Of a stretch of 5,958 nt of DNA, positions 1 through 4,996 are shown piece after piece. The number at the start of each line of letters is the position of its first letter. The first letter of the stretch is position 1. Origin of the DNA: an uncultured Lachnospiraceae bacterium (GTDB lineage Bacteria; Bacillota; Clostridia; Lachnospirales; Lachnospiraceae); NCBI GenBank assembly GCA_910586705.1, contig CAJUJK010000056.1, positions 1 to 5,958 on the forward strand. Reading direction: 5' to 3'. Under the pieces are notes generated by a model. It did no database searches, had not been told where the DNA came from, and saw nothing but the letters and a program-made list of their open reading frames with translations. A program made the translations under genes and the position numbers.

Positions 1-166
1 ACCCCGTCAGTCTTGCATGTTCGATTACAAGATTTTCAAACTTATCCGAAAAATTCTGACCATCCTGCTGCATGATATACCCATATATTCGGTCATCCAG
101 ACGAATAGATTTCTGTATGTTCCGTCTGATTACACGAAAACAGCCATCTATACATTTTTCCTTCAT
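1..166 (-). CDS. Ribbon-helix-helix-like small protein, 5' part (runs off the window)
   Basis: The frame opens with ATG at 166-164 and stays open for 55 codons to the window edge. A G8 run complementary to 173-180 acts as its Shine-Dalgarno site, about 7 nt upstream. It is basic near the N-terminus (RVIRRNIQKSIRL, residues 11-23), followed by LDDRIYGYIMQQDGQNFSDKFENLV (about 23-47). A basic strand followed by a helix, turn and second helix resembles small RHH/CopG-like proteins seen in Firmicute mobile elements, which usually act as DNA-binding autorepressors. The gene starts 19 bp after the pVI-like gene stops, so it is probably cotranscribed with it. If the molecule is circular, the frame continues into 5958-5921 and gives 67 aa. 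The coding frame is well supported; the RHH assignment is only by fold pattern. Confidence 0.6.
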   Translation of the reverse strand, partial: MKEKCIDGCFRVIRRNIQKSIRLDDRIYGYIMQQDGQNFSDKFENLVIEHARLTG

Positions 167-172
167 ATCATT

Positions 173-180
173 CCCCCCCC
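173..180 (-). promoter_or_regulatory. G8 homopolymer serving as ribosome binding site
   Basis: Eight consecutive C on the plus strand give AAAGGGGGGGG on the coding strand, 6 nt upstream of the ATG at 166. It is the only purine-rich stretch able to act as Shine-Dalgarno for the RHH-like gene. A homopolymer in this place could change length by slippage and so change translation efficiency; no variation can be seen from one sequence. Confidence 0.5.
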
Positions 181-184
181 TTTA

Positions 185-439
185 TCAGAACGGCAGCGGC
201 AGGGATGCCAGTAATCCAAGCAGCTTATCAAGAAGATACTTCTTAACAAGCATGAGCACCAGCACAATCAGGACACAGTTAACCCATATAAGAAACATGT
301 TCAGTATAGTATCAAGCGGAAAAAACCAATTGAGATATTCAAAAAAAGTCGTGTCCATGCCTTCCATGTATTCCGAAAAAGGAGAATCCGGAAAAAGCCC
401 GAAAATTTTAAGCAGCAGTATTTTTATCAGATTAACCAA
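185..439 (-). CDS. pVI-like minor coat / membrane protein (84 aa)
   Basis: Small hydrophobic protein with an N-terminal amphipathic stretch (residues 3-14), LFPDSPF at 15-21, YLNWFFPLD at 35-43 and one clear transmembrane helix at about 45-65, followed by KK and a short hydrophobic tail. A polar-aromatic YLNWF-P motif before a membrane helix, in a gene directly after the pIII-like gene, matches the usual position and general design of inovirus pVI-type proteins, which cap the end of the virion with pIII. The start is TTG at 439-437, preceded by GGGGTGAT with about 5 nt spacing, and overlaps the end of the pIII-like gene by 8 bp, suggesting translational coupling. The first ATG is residue 26 and would remove the N-terminal segment. 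The pVI role is inferred from position and shape. Confidence 0.65.
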   Translation of the reverse strand: MVNLIKILLLKIFGLFPDSPFSEYMEGMDTTFFEYLNWFFPLDTILNMFLIWVNCVLIVLVLMLVKKYLLDKLLGLLASLPLPF

Positions 440-2285
440 TTATATCACCCCACATTCCTATGACTTTAAAGGTAAGATTAAACAGGCACACCATAAATAT
501 AATTGTAAAGAACGACCTGCTGAACCGCGACAAAGGGTCAAAAGGCGCCATGTCTATAATGATATACTCCTCAATGCCATAACGTTCTATGACGATAGGC
601 AGACGGAACACTGGTGCCTCCCGCATCTCGGCAGGTTCCCTTGACCCGCCACCGCCACCATGGTCCACGGATACAAAGCCGGATCCGCCCGGACGGGATG
701 CACCGCCGCCACCAGGCGGGTTGGTTTCCCCATCAGTTGTCCCATTACCACCATGTTCCCCGGAATACAGCACCATGCCGGACATGTCATCAAGATACAG
801 CACAGCTTCTGCCTCTGACTGCGCAGGTGCGATTTTGGATAAAAAGATGCGCAGGTCGTTTGGGATCGAAAACGGAAACTTAGTCTTTACCACTTCCGAA
901 ATCTCAGAAAAGGCATCAATGACCTCACCGAGGAAAGAATCTGATTTCTGTTCAAATTCCTGTTCGGACATGTTAGCAAGCTGTCCCTTGATATCATCCA
1001 GATCGCCCGTAATCTCAGAAAGATACTTTTTCAACATAGCGTTAAGGTCATCCAGTCTGGCAAGGACAGCATCAAGACTTTCCTGCAATATACCCCCGCC
1101 TGTCCCATCCGTTCCGCCGGACATCTTGTCGAATATCTGTGTTACTTTTGCAAGGATTTTTGAAAGCAGGCTGTTTGTGCTGCTTAAATCAATGTCTACG
1201 TTCACGTCCCCGCCGCCGGATCCGCCACCGCCCGGGTTGTTCTCCAGTGCTTCCAGAATTTTTCGGAGCAGTTCCTCAATTTCGCTTTCACTTGTATCGT
1301 TCCCGATCTGCTCCAAGAGCTTGTCGATCACGTCCTGCATGTCCTCAATGGTCTTCTGAAGGTCGTCGATGGAGACGGAGAGGTCTTCTGGCACGTAATC
1401 ATAATAATTGCTCGTGTAATAGATTTTACGCTGTCCTACGCTGTAATTAATGAAATCAGCGATAGTATTAAATACCCTTATGTTGCCGCCGTCCGGAGTG
1501 ATTATCATGGGTGACTGGGGGGAAGAATTAAAATTTGTTTTGTTTGGGTTATAATGTTCCAAAGAGCCTGCCGTTGTAAAATTTTCTTTCACACTCATAT
1601 AAAAATCACCATTTTCGTCCCGGTTGTTAAGGACATATTTATTCATTGAAAATTTGGCATATTGCCAGTCGGCATCTAATATTCTGATATAACTCCCGCT
1701 TTTAACAAAACCACCGCCTTCCTTAATGCAGGGTGTCGCATCCCCTATATATCCGATAAACCCCTGCGGATTACAGACAATATATACATACGAAGAACCG
1801 AAGTATGATTTAAAATAATTGTAACCTTCCTTGCTGGAAAAAGCACTTGCAGGGATCTGAGACATCTTGTAGGTTTTTTCCACCTTGAACGGCTGATTCT
1901 GGGCGGCATAGTCGTCGAGAAGCTTTTTAAGTTCTGCCATGAAGTCCTTAGTGAATACAATGTTATTTTCTTCCTTTTTGGCAGGAACAGGGACGGTTTC
2001 AGCAAGGGACTCTAATGCCTTGTTATTATTTACCCAAGCTTGGAAGTTTATAGTAACAAAAGCACCCATTTGCGAACAAAGATAAACAAGACCATCCTTT
2101 GATTCATTTAAAAATATCCAAAAAGGTTGCCAGTCATTATATTCTATTCCATATTCAATAGCCTGCACAATGTCACGGGGCATAAAATCAGCCGCATAAA
2201 CAGGGATTGAGCATGAGAACAGGCTCACAATAAAAATTTCAAATGCTAATATATAAGGCAATATTTTTTTATACAGTAGTTTCAT
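432..2285 (-). CDS. pIII-like adhesin / minor coat protein (617 aa)
   Basis: Likely the receptor-binding tip protein that also terminates virion assembly. Start ATG at 2285 follows GGGAG with about 6 nt spacing. Residues 1-31 form a signal peptide (KLLYKK, hydrophobic core, cleavage after VYA). Then come a presumed globular N-terminal domain (about 32-300, rich in Tyr and Asn), acidic coiled-coil-like heptads (about 303-348), a GGGGSGGG linker (about 352-359), VNVDIDLSSTNSLL (361-374), further helices (399-440), the motif KFPFSIPNDL (469-478), a Gly/Pro-rich insert (about 511-548), then FRLPIVIERYG...IDMAPFD and a C-terminal membrane helix (about 591-608). The FPFSIP...IDxxxFD plus terminal helix arrangement is typical of the C-terminal anchor domain of inovirus attachment proteins. 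Gly-rich linkers between domains are also a pIII hallmark. It follows a terminator and overlaps the pVI-like gene. A secreted C-anchored surface protein of another kind is possible but less likely in this context. Confidence 0.8.
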   Translation of the reverse strand: MKLLYKKILPYILAFEIFIVSLFSCSIPVYAADFMPRDIVQAIEYGIEYNDWQPFWIFLNESKDGLVYLCSQMGAFVTINFQAWVNNNKALESLAETVPVPAKKEENNIVFTKDFMAELKKLLDDYAAQNQPFKVEKTYKMSQIPASAFSSKEGYNYFKSYFGSSYVYIVCNPQGFIGYIGDATPCIKEGGGFVKSGSYIRILDADWQYAKFSMNKYVLNNRDENGDFYMSVKENFTTAGSLEHYNPNKTNFNSSPQSPMIITPDGGNIRVFNTIADFINYSVGQRKIYYTSNYYDYVPEDLSVSIDDLQKTIEDMQDVIDKLLEQIGNDTSESEIEELLRKILEALENNPGGGGSGGGDVNVDIDLSSTNSLLSKILAKVTQIFDKMSGGTDGTGGGILQESLDAVLARLDDLNAMLKKYLSEITGDLDDIKGQLANMSEQEFEQKSDSFLGEVIDAFSEISEVVKTKFPFSIPNDLRIFLSKIAPAQSEAEAVLYLDDMSGMVLYSGEHGGNGTTDGETNPPGGGGASRPGGSGFVSVDHGGGGGSREPAEMREAPVFRLPIVIERYGIEEYIIIDMAPFDPLSRFSRSFFTIIFMVCLFNLTFKVIGMWGDIIG

Positions 2286-2297
2286 ATTTTCTCCCAT

Positions 2298-2322
2298 TAA
2301 AAAAGGACGGGTTAACCGTCCT
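2298..2322 (-). terminator. Intrinsic terminator between the 69-aa gene and the pIII-like gene
   Basis: On the minus strand the sequence is AGGACGG, loop TTAAC, CCGTCCT, running into a T6 tract whose first T is the last stem base (complement of A 2299-2304). The 7-bp GC-rich stem followed by T's is a classical Rho-independent terminator. It lies 16 bp after the stop of the 69-aa gene and 13 bp before the pIII-like start codon. The pIII-like gene would thus be expressed by readthrough. This mirrors the central terminator between genes VIII and III of Ff phages, which keeps pIII low relative to the upstream coat gene. Confidence 0.85.
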
Positions 2323-2337
2323 AAAATGTTATCAAAA

Positions 2338-2547
2338 CTAATTTTTATCATCGTTTGATGAATTGTTTATAGATTGATCGCATATATACTTTTGCTTGTA
2401 AATACAAGTCGAACAATCTTGTTTTAAGTATTTATTTAAACATTTAATTGCTTTCACAACTAAAACAAGCAAAAGTATAAATATTGTAGTACGAACACAA
2501 CCACTCAACAAATAAAATGTACTTTGCGACATATCTAAAATAATCAT
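2338..2547 (-). CDS. 69-aa single-helix membrane protein with Cys-rich tail
   Basis: Not recognised by sequence. The ATG at 2547 is preceded by GAGGGGGTGA with about 8 nt spacing. Residues 1-18 are a short N-terminus, 20-33 a strongly hydrophobic helix (TTIFILLLVLVV), then a basic stretch (KAIKCLNKYLKQ, 32-43), a cluster C45-x2-C48...C56 and an Asn/Asp/Ser-rich end. It has its own strong promoter and is closed by an intrinsic terminator, so it should be one of the most abundantly transcribed genes here. By position (promoter, gene, terminator, gene III) it corresponds to gene VIII of Ff phages. A membrane helix followed by basic residues fits a coat protein whose C-terminus faces DNA, but the cysteine tail and missing signal peptide are unlike known major coat proteins. 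Role undecided. Confidence 0.65.
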   Translation of the reverse strand: MIILDMSQSTFYLLSGCVRTTIFILLLVLVVKAIKCLNKYLKQDCSTCIYKQKYICDQSINNSSNDDKN

Positions 2548-2573
2548 ACCAATTCACCCCCTCTATAAGGGCG

Positions 2574-2602
2574 ATTATACCATGTCTTCGACGGTTTTGC
2601 AA
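2574..2602 (-). promoter_or_regulatory. Strong extended -10 promoter for the 69-aa gene
   Basis: On the minus strand TTGCAA (2602-2597) is separated by exactly 17 bp from a perfect TATAAT (2579-2574), and TGG directly before it supplies an extended -10 element. Transcription would start near 2567, 20 nt before the ATG at 2547. The -35 matches the sigma-A consensus at 4 of 6 positions. It is the best promoter seen in the window. The resulting transcript would be only about 270 nt, ending at the hairpin at 2298-2322. Confidence 0.75.
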
Positions 2603-2619
2603 ATATTCAGTTTTTTAGT

Positions 2620-2853
2620 TTATAAAATAGAATAAATCAGAAAGACAAATCCCATAATAAAAATAAAAAATATTAAAAAAGGTATTATCACATACATAAA
2701 AAGATTTTTGTAAAAAATCCTATCTAAACCATGTGATATAGAATCTACTATTTTACCCATTACTTCCTTATCACTTGTAAGAAGATCCGAAACAAGAGCA
2801 AAGGAACCAATAGTTGAAAGAAATAAAAAAATAAAAATTTCTAAAATTGTCAT
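2620..2853 (-). CDS. 77-aa protein with two hydrophobic segments
   Basis: Not recognised. The ATG at 2853 has AAGGTGG about 7 nt upstream. Residues 3-21 form a hydrophobic segment that could be a signal sequence or membrane helix. Residues 22-50 are mixed polar and amphipathic (SDLLTSDKEVMGKIVDSISHGLDRIFYKN), and 51-75 form a long, very hydrophobic helix reaching the C-terminus. If residues 1-20 were removed as a leader, the remainder (acidic amphipathic helix, then membrane helix) would resemble an inovirus major coat protein, but it lacks the usual basic C-terminus. It lies in the most AT-rich part of the window. Candidate structural protein; a membrane-bound accessory protein is equally possible. 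Confidence 0.6.
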   Translation of the reverse strand: MTILEIFIFLFLSTIGSFALVSDLLTSDKEVMGKIVDSISHGLDRIFYKNLFMYVIIPFLIFFIFIMGFVFLIYSIL

Positions 2854-2907
2854 TTATCCACCACCTTACTTTAATACACCTGCAACGACATAAATGCCAT
2901 CATGCAC

Positions 2908-3000
2908 TTAATGCTTTATGTGACCGAATAAAAAAGAAACAACAATCACAACAGAAACAGCTAAAATAAGGTTCAATAATACTTCCTCTCCATATGTCAT
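2908..3000 (-). CDS. 30-aa single-helix protein, pVII/pIX-like
   Basis: The ATG at 3000 is preceded by GGAGGAGGTGGAAAC, one of the strongest ribosome binding sites in the window, and its ATGA overlaps the stop of the Cys-rich gene, implying translational coupling. The 30 residues are MTYGEEVLLN, then a hydrophobic helix LILAVSVVIVVSFLF (11-25) and a basic end GHIKH; the stop is TAA at 2910-2908. Ff minor coat proteins VII and IX are 33 and 32 aa with one helix and no signal peptide, also lying between the ssDNA-binding gene and gene VIII. Size, charge pattern and place all fit such a tip protein. A very short major coat protein is the alternative. Homology cannot be judged at this length. Confidence 0.65.
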   Translation of the reverse strand: MTYGEEVLLNLILAVSVVIVVSFLFGHIKH

Positions 3001-3233
3001 GTTTCCACCTCCTCCAGAAAGGATGGACAAGAATCAGTACCATACAAAATGCAGTCCTCACATCCCTTCCGCATAAAACAGTCTTCACACCGCCGGATCA
3101 CATCCATGCCGTACTCCGCATATCTATCCGCATTGGCGATGGGACAGGAGCCGTCCACACAGGCAACACCCACATAATCCCCGCATATTATGTTCTTCTC
3201 TTTAATATAGAGAGTTGAGATATCCTTACCCAT
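2997..3233 (-). CDS. Cys-rich putative metal-binding protein (78 aa)
   Basis: Start ATG at 3233 lies 2 bp after the preceding stop, with AAGGG about 8 nt upstream. It has eight cysteines at residues 17, 25, 30, 49, 52, 58, 61 and 69, including two CxxC pairs (C49-x2-C52, C58-x2-C61) within RRCEDCFMRKGCEDCILYGTDSCP. This density suggests one or two zinc sites or an iron-sulphur site. No membrane helix or signal peptide is seen, so it should be cytoplasmic. Small proteins with CEDC...GCEDC...YGT-type motifs occur in clostridial mobile elements but I know of no established function. Its stop overlaps the 30-aa gene start as ATGA. Possible roles: transcription or replication accessory factor, or ssDNA binding. 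Confidence 0.7.
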   Translation of the reverse strand: MGKDISTLYIKEKNIICGDYVGVACVDGSCPIANADRYAEYGMDVIRRCEDCFMRKGCEDCILYGTDSCPSFLEEVET

Positions 3234-3235
3234 GA

Positions 3236-3475
3236 TCAGCCCTTCCCTTCATAGGCTTTTCCCGCCATGTCCGCCCGGATCGCCTGATAGATCGTCTCGG
3301 CATTCTTTAAGACGTTGCAGCTGTAGACCAGATCATCATTGATATAGACACCATATGTGACAGCCACAGCCGACACAGACAGTTCCGTACACCTGTTTAC
3401 TTCACAGCCCATCACCCTGATGGTATCATTTACATCCACCAGACCGAGCCCGTCATACTCACTTACTTTTCCCAT
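3236..3475 (-). CDS. 79-aa hypothetical protein, gene V position
   Basis: The ATG at 3475 has AGAAGGGAGG with about 9 nt spacing, favouring it over a TTG at 3508 in the same frame that has no comparable site. The product looks strand-rich in its first two thirds (GLGLVDVNDTIRVMGCEV, ELSVSAVAVTYGVYINDDLVYSC) and ends in a helix (NAETIYQAIRADMAGKAYEGKG). No membrane segment. It sits after the replication gene and before the small coat candidates, where Ff phages carry the ssDNA-binding protein pV (87 aa, all beta). Size, predicted strands and place make it the leading pV candidate, but no diagnostic motif is visible. It shows three cysteines (24, 29, 53). Confidence 0.65.
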   Translation of the reverse strand: MGKVSEYDGLGLVDVNDTIRVMGCEVNRCTELSVSAVAVTYGVYINDDLVYSCNVLKNAETIYQAIRADMAGKAYEGKG

Positions 3476-3532
3476 GTCACATTTCCTCCCTTCTGGGTTT
3501 TTAACCAAAACTGAAAAACAAAACCTTCTTCC

Positions 3533-3562
3533 TCAGAATAAAGTCGTACTTCCGCTGCCCAT
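3533..3562 (-). CDS. Nine-codon minigene with very strong ribosome binding site
   Basis: GAGGAGGTGAAAAC precedes an ATG at 3562, but the frame encodes only MGSGSTTLF before TGA (3535-3533). The 17-bp initiation region is identical at 16 of 17 positions to that of the 30-aa gene at 3000. The same frame then continues without another stop for 19 codons to the ATG of the 79-aa gene. It may be a leader peptide coupled to the next gene, a remnant of a longer gene cut by a nonsense change, or a sequencing error at the TGA. Confidence 0.35.
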   Translation of the reverse strand: MGSGSTTLF

Positions 3563-3574
3563 GTTTTCACCTCC

Positions 3575-3784
3575 TCAGGACAGGAAAAACATTCTGGCTG
3601 CAAAAAGCAGGACCAGCAGACCGAAAACCATAAACCCTAAAGCTATGGATAAAAAGACAGTACGCCTTACCATGGATATATGGTTCTGGTTAAAATAATT
3701 AAAAAAGCCATCCAGATTATAGATACAGAAACACAGATAAACAACGATTGCCACAAAACAGATAACATCCTCCCACTTAACCAT
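3575..3784 (-). CDS. 69-aa two-helix membrane protein after Rep
   Basis: Not recognised. The ATG at 3784 follows GAAGGAGG with about 9 nt spacing and overlaps the last 8 bp of rep, so translation is probably coupled. The same frame is open for 32 codons further upstream inside rep, but the ribosome binding site supports this start. Helix 1 is about residues 7-23 (VICFVAIVVYLCFCIYN), a polar loop follows (24-41, with NYFNQNHIS and RR), and helix 2 is about 42-64. The RR pair before helix 2 suggests that the loop faces the cytoplasm. It could be a coat component, a membrane partner for the Zot ATPase (which lacks its own membrane anchor here), or a superinfection-exclusion protein. Confidence 0.65.
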   Translation of the reverse strand: MVKWEDVICFVAIVVYLCFCIYNLDGFFNYFNQNHISMVRRTVFLSIALGFMVFGLLVLLFAARMFFLS

Positions 3785-4853
3785 TTTTCTTTTCCTCCTT
3801 CTGGTCCGGATCAAGTTCCAGCTGCTCATTATCCTTTTTCTCTTCATCCATCCATGGAAGGGGTTCCGAATCCTTGTCAACCTTCACCCAGTTGTCTTCC
3901 GGGATATAACTGTATAAAAAATCATGGACGGCAGGAAAAGAGAGTACCCCGTCTCTGTTAAAGACCTTCACGCCGTCGATCCGGCGCAGGAATGCTTTCC
4001 ATGTTTCTTCATAACTGCGCTGGATATCAGTATACTGTTCTTTCAGTGAGATGTTGCTGATGATGAATACTTTTGTAAAACATGCCGTCTTGTTGTTATA
4101 GCGGCAGGGAAGGTCAAGCGGGTAGCCGTCAAGGAAGTTAAGCATGTCCTGAATCTTCAGGGAACTGCGGAACTCATCAAATACCATGATATCCTGTCCC
4201 TTGTAGTTGTCGAAAGGGTGCTGGTAATCAGTCACCCGGTAAACGTTCTCATAGCCGAAGGTTTCCATCACTGTCCGGGTCTTGCCCCTGCCTGTCTGCC
4301 CGTACCAGTATTCCGTCCTTACCTCCCGGAATTTATTCTTAAATTCTTCCTGCCGGAGCACCTGCCTGCAGGTGTCGATCTCGTCAAGTTTCAGCATGTA
4401 GCCGGGGTTACTTTCCAGTATCTCAAAATTGCTCATGCCGTCCTTGATCATCCCGTAAAGCTCGTTTAAATCCGTGCGCTTTCCCTGCTCTTCTTTAGGG
4501 CACTCCCCGTTTTCCTCGAAAGTGTGGGGAAGGTTCGTCTCTTCCTTGTCGGTGCCCCGGTGTTTCCCTTCCTTGCGTATGTAGTCCCGGTTTTCCTGCG
4601 TCGTCCCACGGCAGTAGTCGATATGGGCAATCGGGAACTTGTTTTTTATCATGGAGAACCGCATGGTGTTCCTGCGGAAGATGAACAGGTGCGTGTGATA
4701 GGTGCCTTCCTTCCCGACCTCGTCACACATGCACCAGTAGGTAACGTCCTTGATGGTGGAGAGGGCAGCCTTGATATTGTCATGGTCGAACCCGTATTTC
4801 TCAGGATTGTTGAAAGTCAGGAGCCACTTGCGTGACTGTACGTTGTTTTCCAT
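3777..4853 (-). CDS. rep: CRESS-type rolling-circle Rep (HUH endonuclease + SF3 helicase, 358 aa)
   Basis: Initiates rolling-circle replication by nicking the origin, staying covalently linked to the 5' end through a tyrosine, and unwinding DNA. HUH nuclease motifs: motif I LLTFNNP (11-17), motif II HTHLFIF (53-59, metal-binding His pair), motif III with DYIRK (90-94, catalytic Tyr91 and Lys94). Superfamily 3 helicase motifs: Walker A GQTGRGKT (185-192), Walker B DIMVFDEF (221-228), motif C IISN (264-267) and a candidate arginine finger in AFLRRIDG (288-294). All motifs are intact and in the order of circovirus, geminivirus and bacterial CRESS-plasmid Reps, and the length is typical. The chosen ATG at 4853 has GGGGGA 7 nt upstream; an upstream ATG at 4898 lies inside the origin repeats and lacks such a site. 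The acidic/Lys-rich tail (334-358) is not conserved. Repeats upstream suggest autoregulation. Unlike Ff pII, this Rep carries its own helicase. Confidence 0.93.
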   Translation of the reverse strand: MENNVQSRKWLLTFNNPEKYGFDHDNIKAALSTIKDVTYWCMCDEVGKEGTYHTHLFIFRRNTMRFSMIKNKFPIAHIDYCRGTTQENRDYIRKEGKHRGTDKEETNLPHTFEENGECPKEEQGKRTDLNELYGMIKDGMSNFEILESNPGYMLKLDEIDTCRQVLRQEEFKNKFREVRTEYWYGQTGRGKTRTVMETFGYENVYRVTDYQHPFDNYKGQDIMVFDEFRSSLKIQDMLNFLDGYPLDLPCRYNNKTACFTKVFIISNISLKEQYTDIQRSYEETWKAFLRRIDGVKVFNRDGVLSFPAVHDFLYSYIPEDNWVKVDKDSEPLPWMDEEKKDNEQLELDPDQKEEKKNG

Positions 4854-4866
4854 TCCCTTTTCCCCC

Positions 4867-4957
4867 GTTTCAAAAGATGTTTCAGTATGTTTCAACATGT
4901 CTGATTTTCTGAAACCCGCATGAAGACTGGATTTAACAGTCCATGTTTCATGTTTCA
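4867..4957 (-). repeat. Candidate Rep-binding iterons (ATGTTTCA)
   Basis: Four exact copies of ATGTTTCA on the plus strand (TGAAACAT on the coding strand) lie at 4877-4884, 4887-4894, 4943-4950 and 4950-4957. A partial GTTTCA is at 4867-4872 and an inverted TGAAAC at 4910-4915. The last pair abuts the origin stem; the pair nearer rep is spaced 10 bp, one helical turn. Short direct repeats flanking the stem-loop are the usual specific binding sites of CRESS Reps, and these also cover the leader of rep. Binding is inferred. Confidence 0.7.
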
Positions 4958-4996
4958 GAAGTTCCCTAGGGTAATACTAGCCCTAGGGAACTTCTG
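4956..4996 (-). other. Rolling-circle origin stem-loop with nonanucleotide TAGTATTAC
   Basis: A perfect 16-bp inverted repeat, CAGAAGTTCCCTAGGG (4956-4971) and its complement (4981-4996), encloses a 9-nt loop (4972-4980). Read on the minus strand, positions 4979-4971 are TAGTATTAC, the nonanucleotide found at circovirus-type origins. By the known reaction, Rep would cut between 4973 (T) and 4972 (A). This places the nicked, displaced strand on the minus strand, the sense of all the genes. It lies about 100 bp upstream of a matching CRESS-type rep, with repeats alongside. Confidence 0.93.

Noticed and set aside
589..1359. Long open frame (256 codons) on the plus strand
   Set aside because: Antisense to the well-supported pIII-like gene; the product is a Ser/Pro-rich low-complexity mirror of its Gly-rich and helical codons, with no convincing ribosome binding site.
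2140..2230. Possible lipoprotein signal in the pIII-like protein (LFSC)
   Set aside because: Phe at -2 does not fit a lipobox, and an ordinary VYA cleavage site follows seven residues later.
2286..2351. Start of the pIII-like protein at 2351
   Set aside because: It would place 22 residues before a complete signal peptide, run through the terminator hairpin and lack a ribosome binding site; the ATG at 2285 has one.
3476..3508. TTG start at 3508 for the 79-aa gene
   Set aside because: The ATG at 3475 has a clear AGAAGGGAGG site at suitable spacing; the TTG has none.
3533..3535. In-frame TGA read as selenocysteine, or a variant code with TGA as an amino acid
   Set aside because: TGA serves as a normal stop for other genes here (pVI-like, Cys-rich, two-helix and 79-aa genes), and no SECIS-like hairpin is evident.
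4524..4835. Plus-strand open frame of 103 codons
   Set aside because: Fully antisense to the Rep nuclease domain, whose motifs are intact on the other strand.
4854..4898. Upstream ATG that would lengthen Rep by 15 residues
   Set aside because: Lies within the iteron repeats, has no clear Shine-Dalgarno site, and the added residues (MLKHTETSFETGEKG) look like translated repeats.
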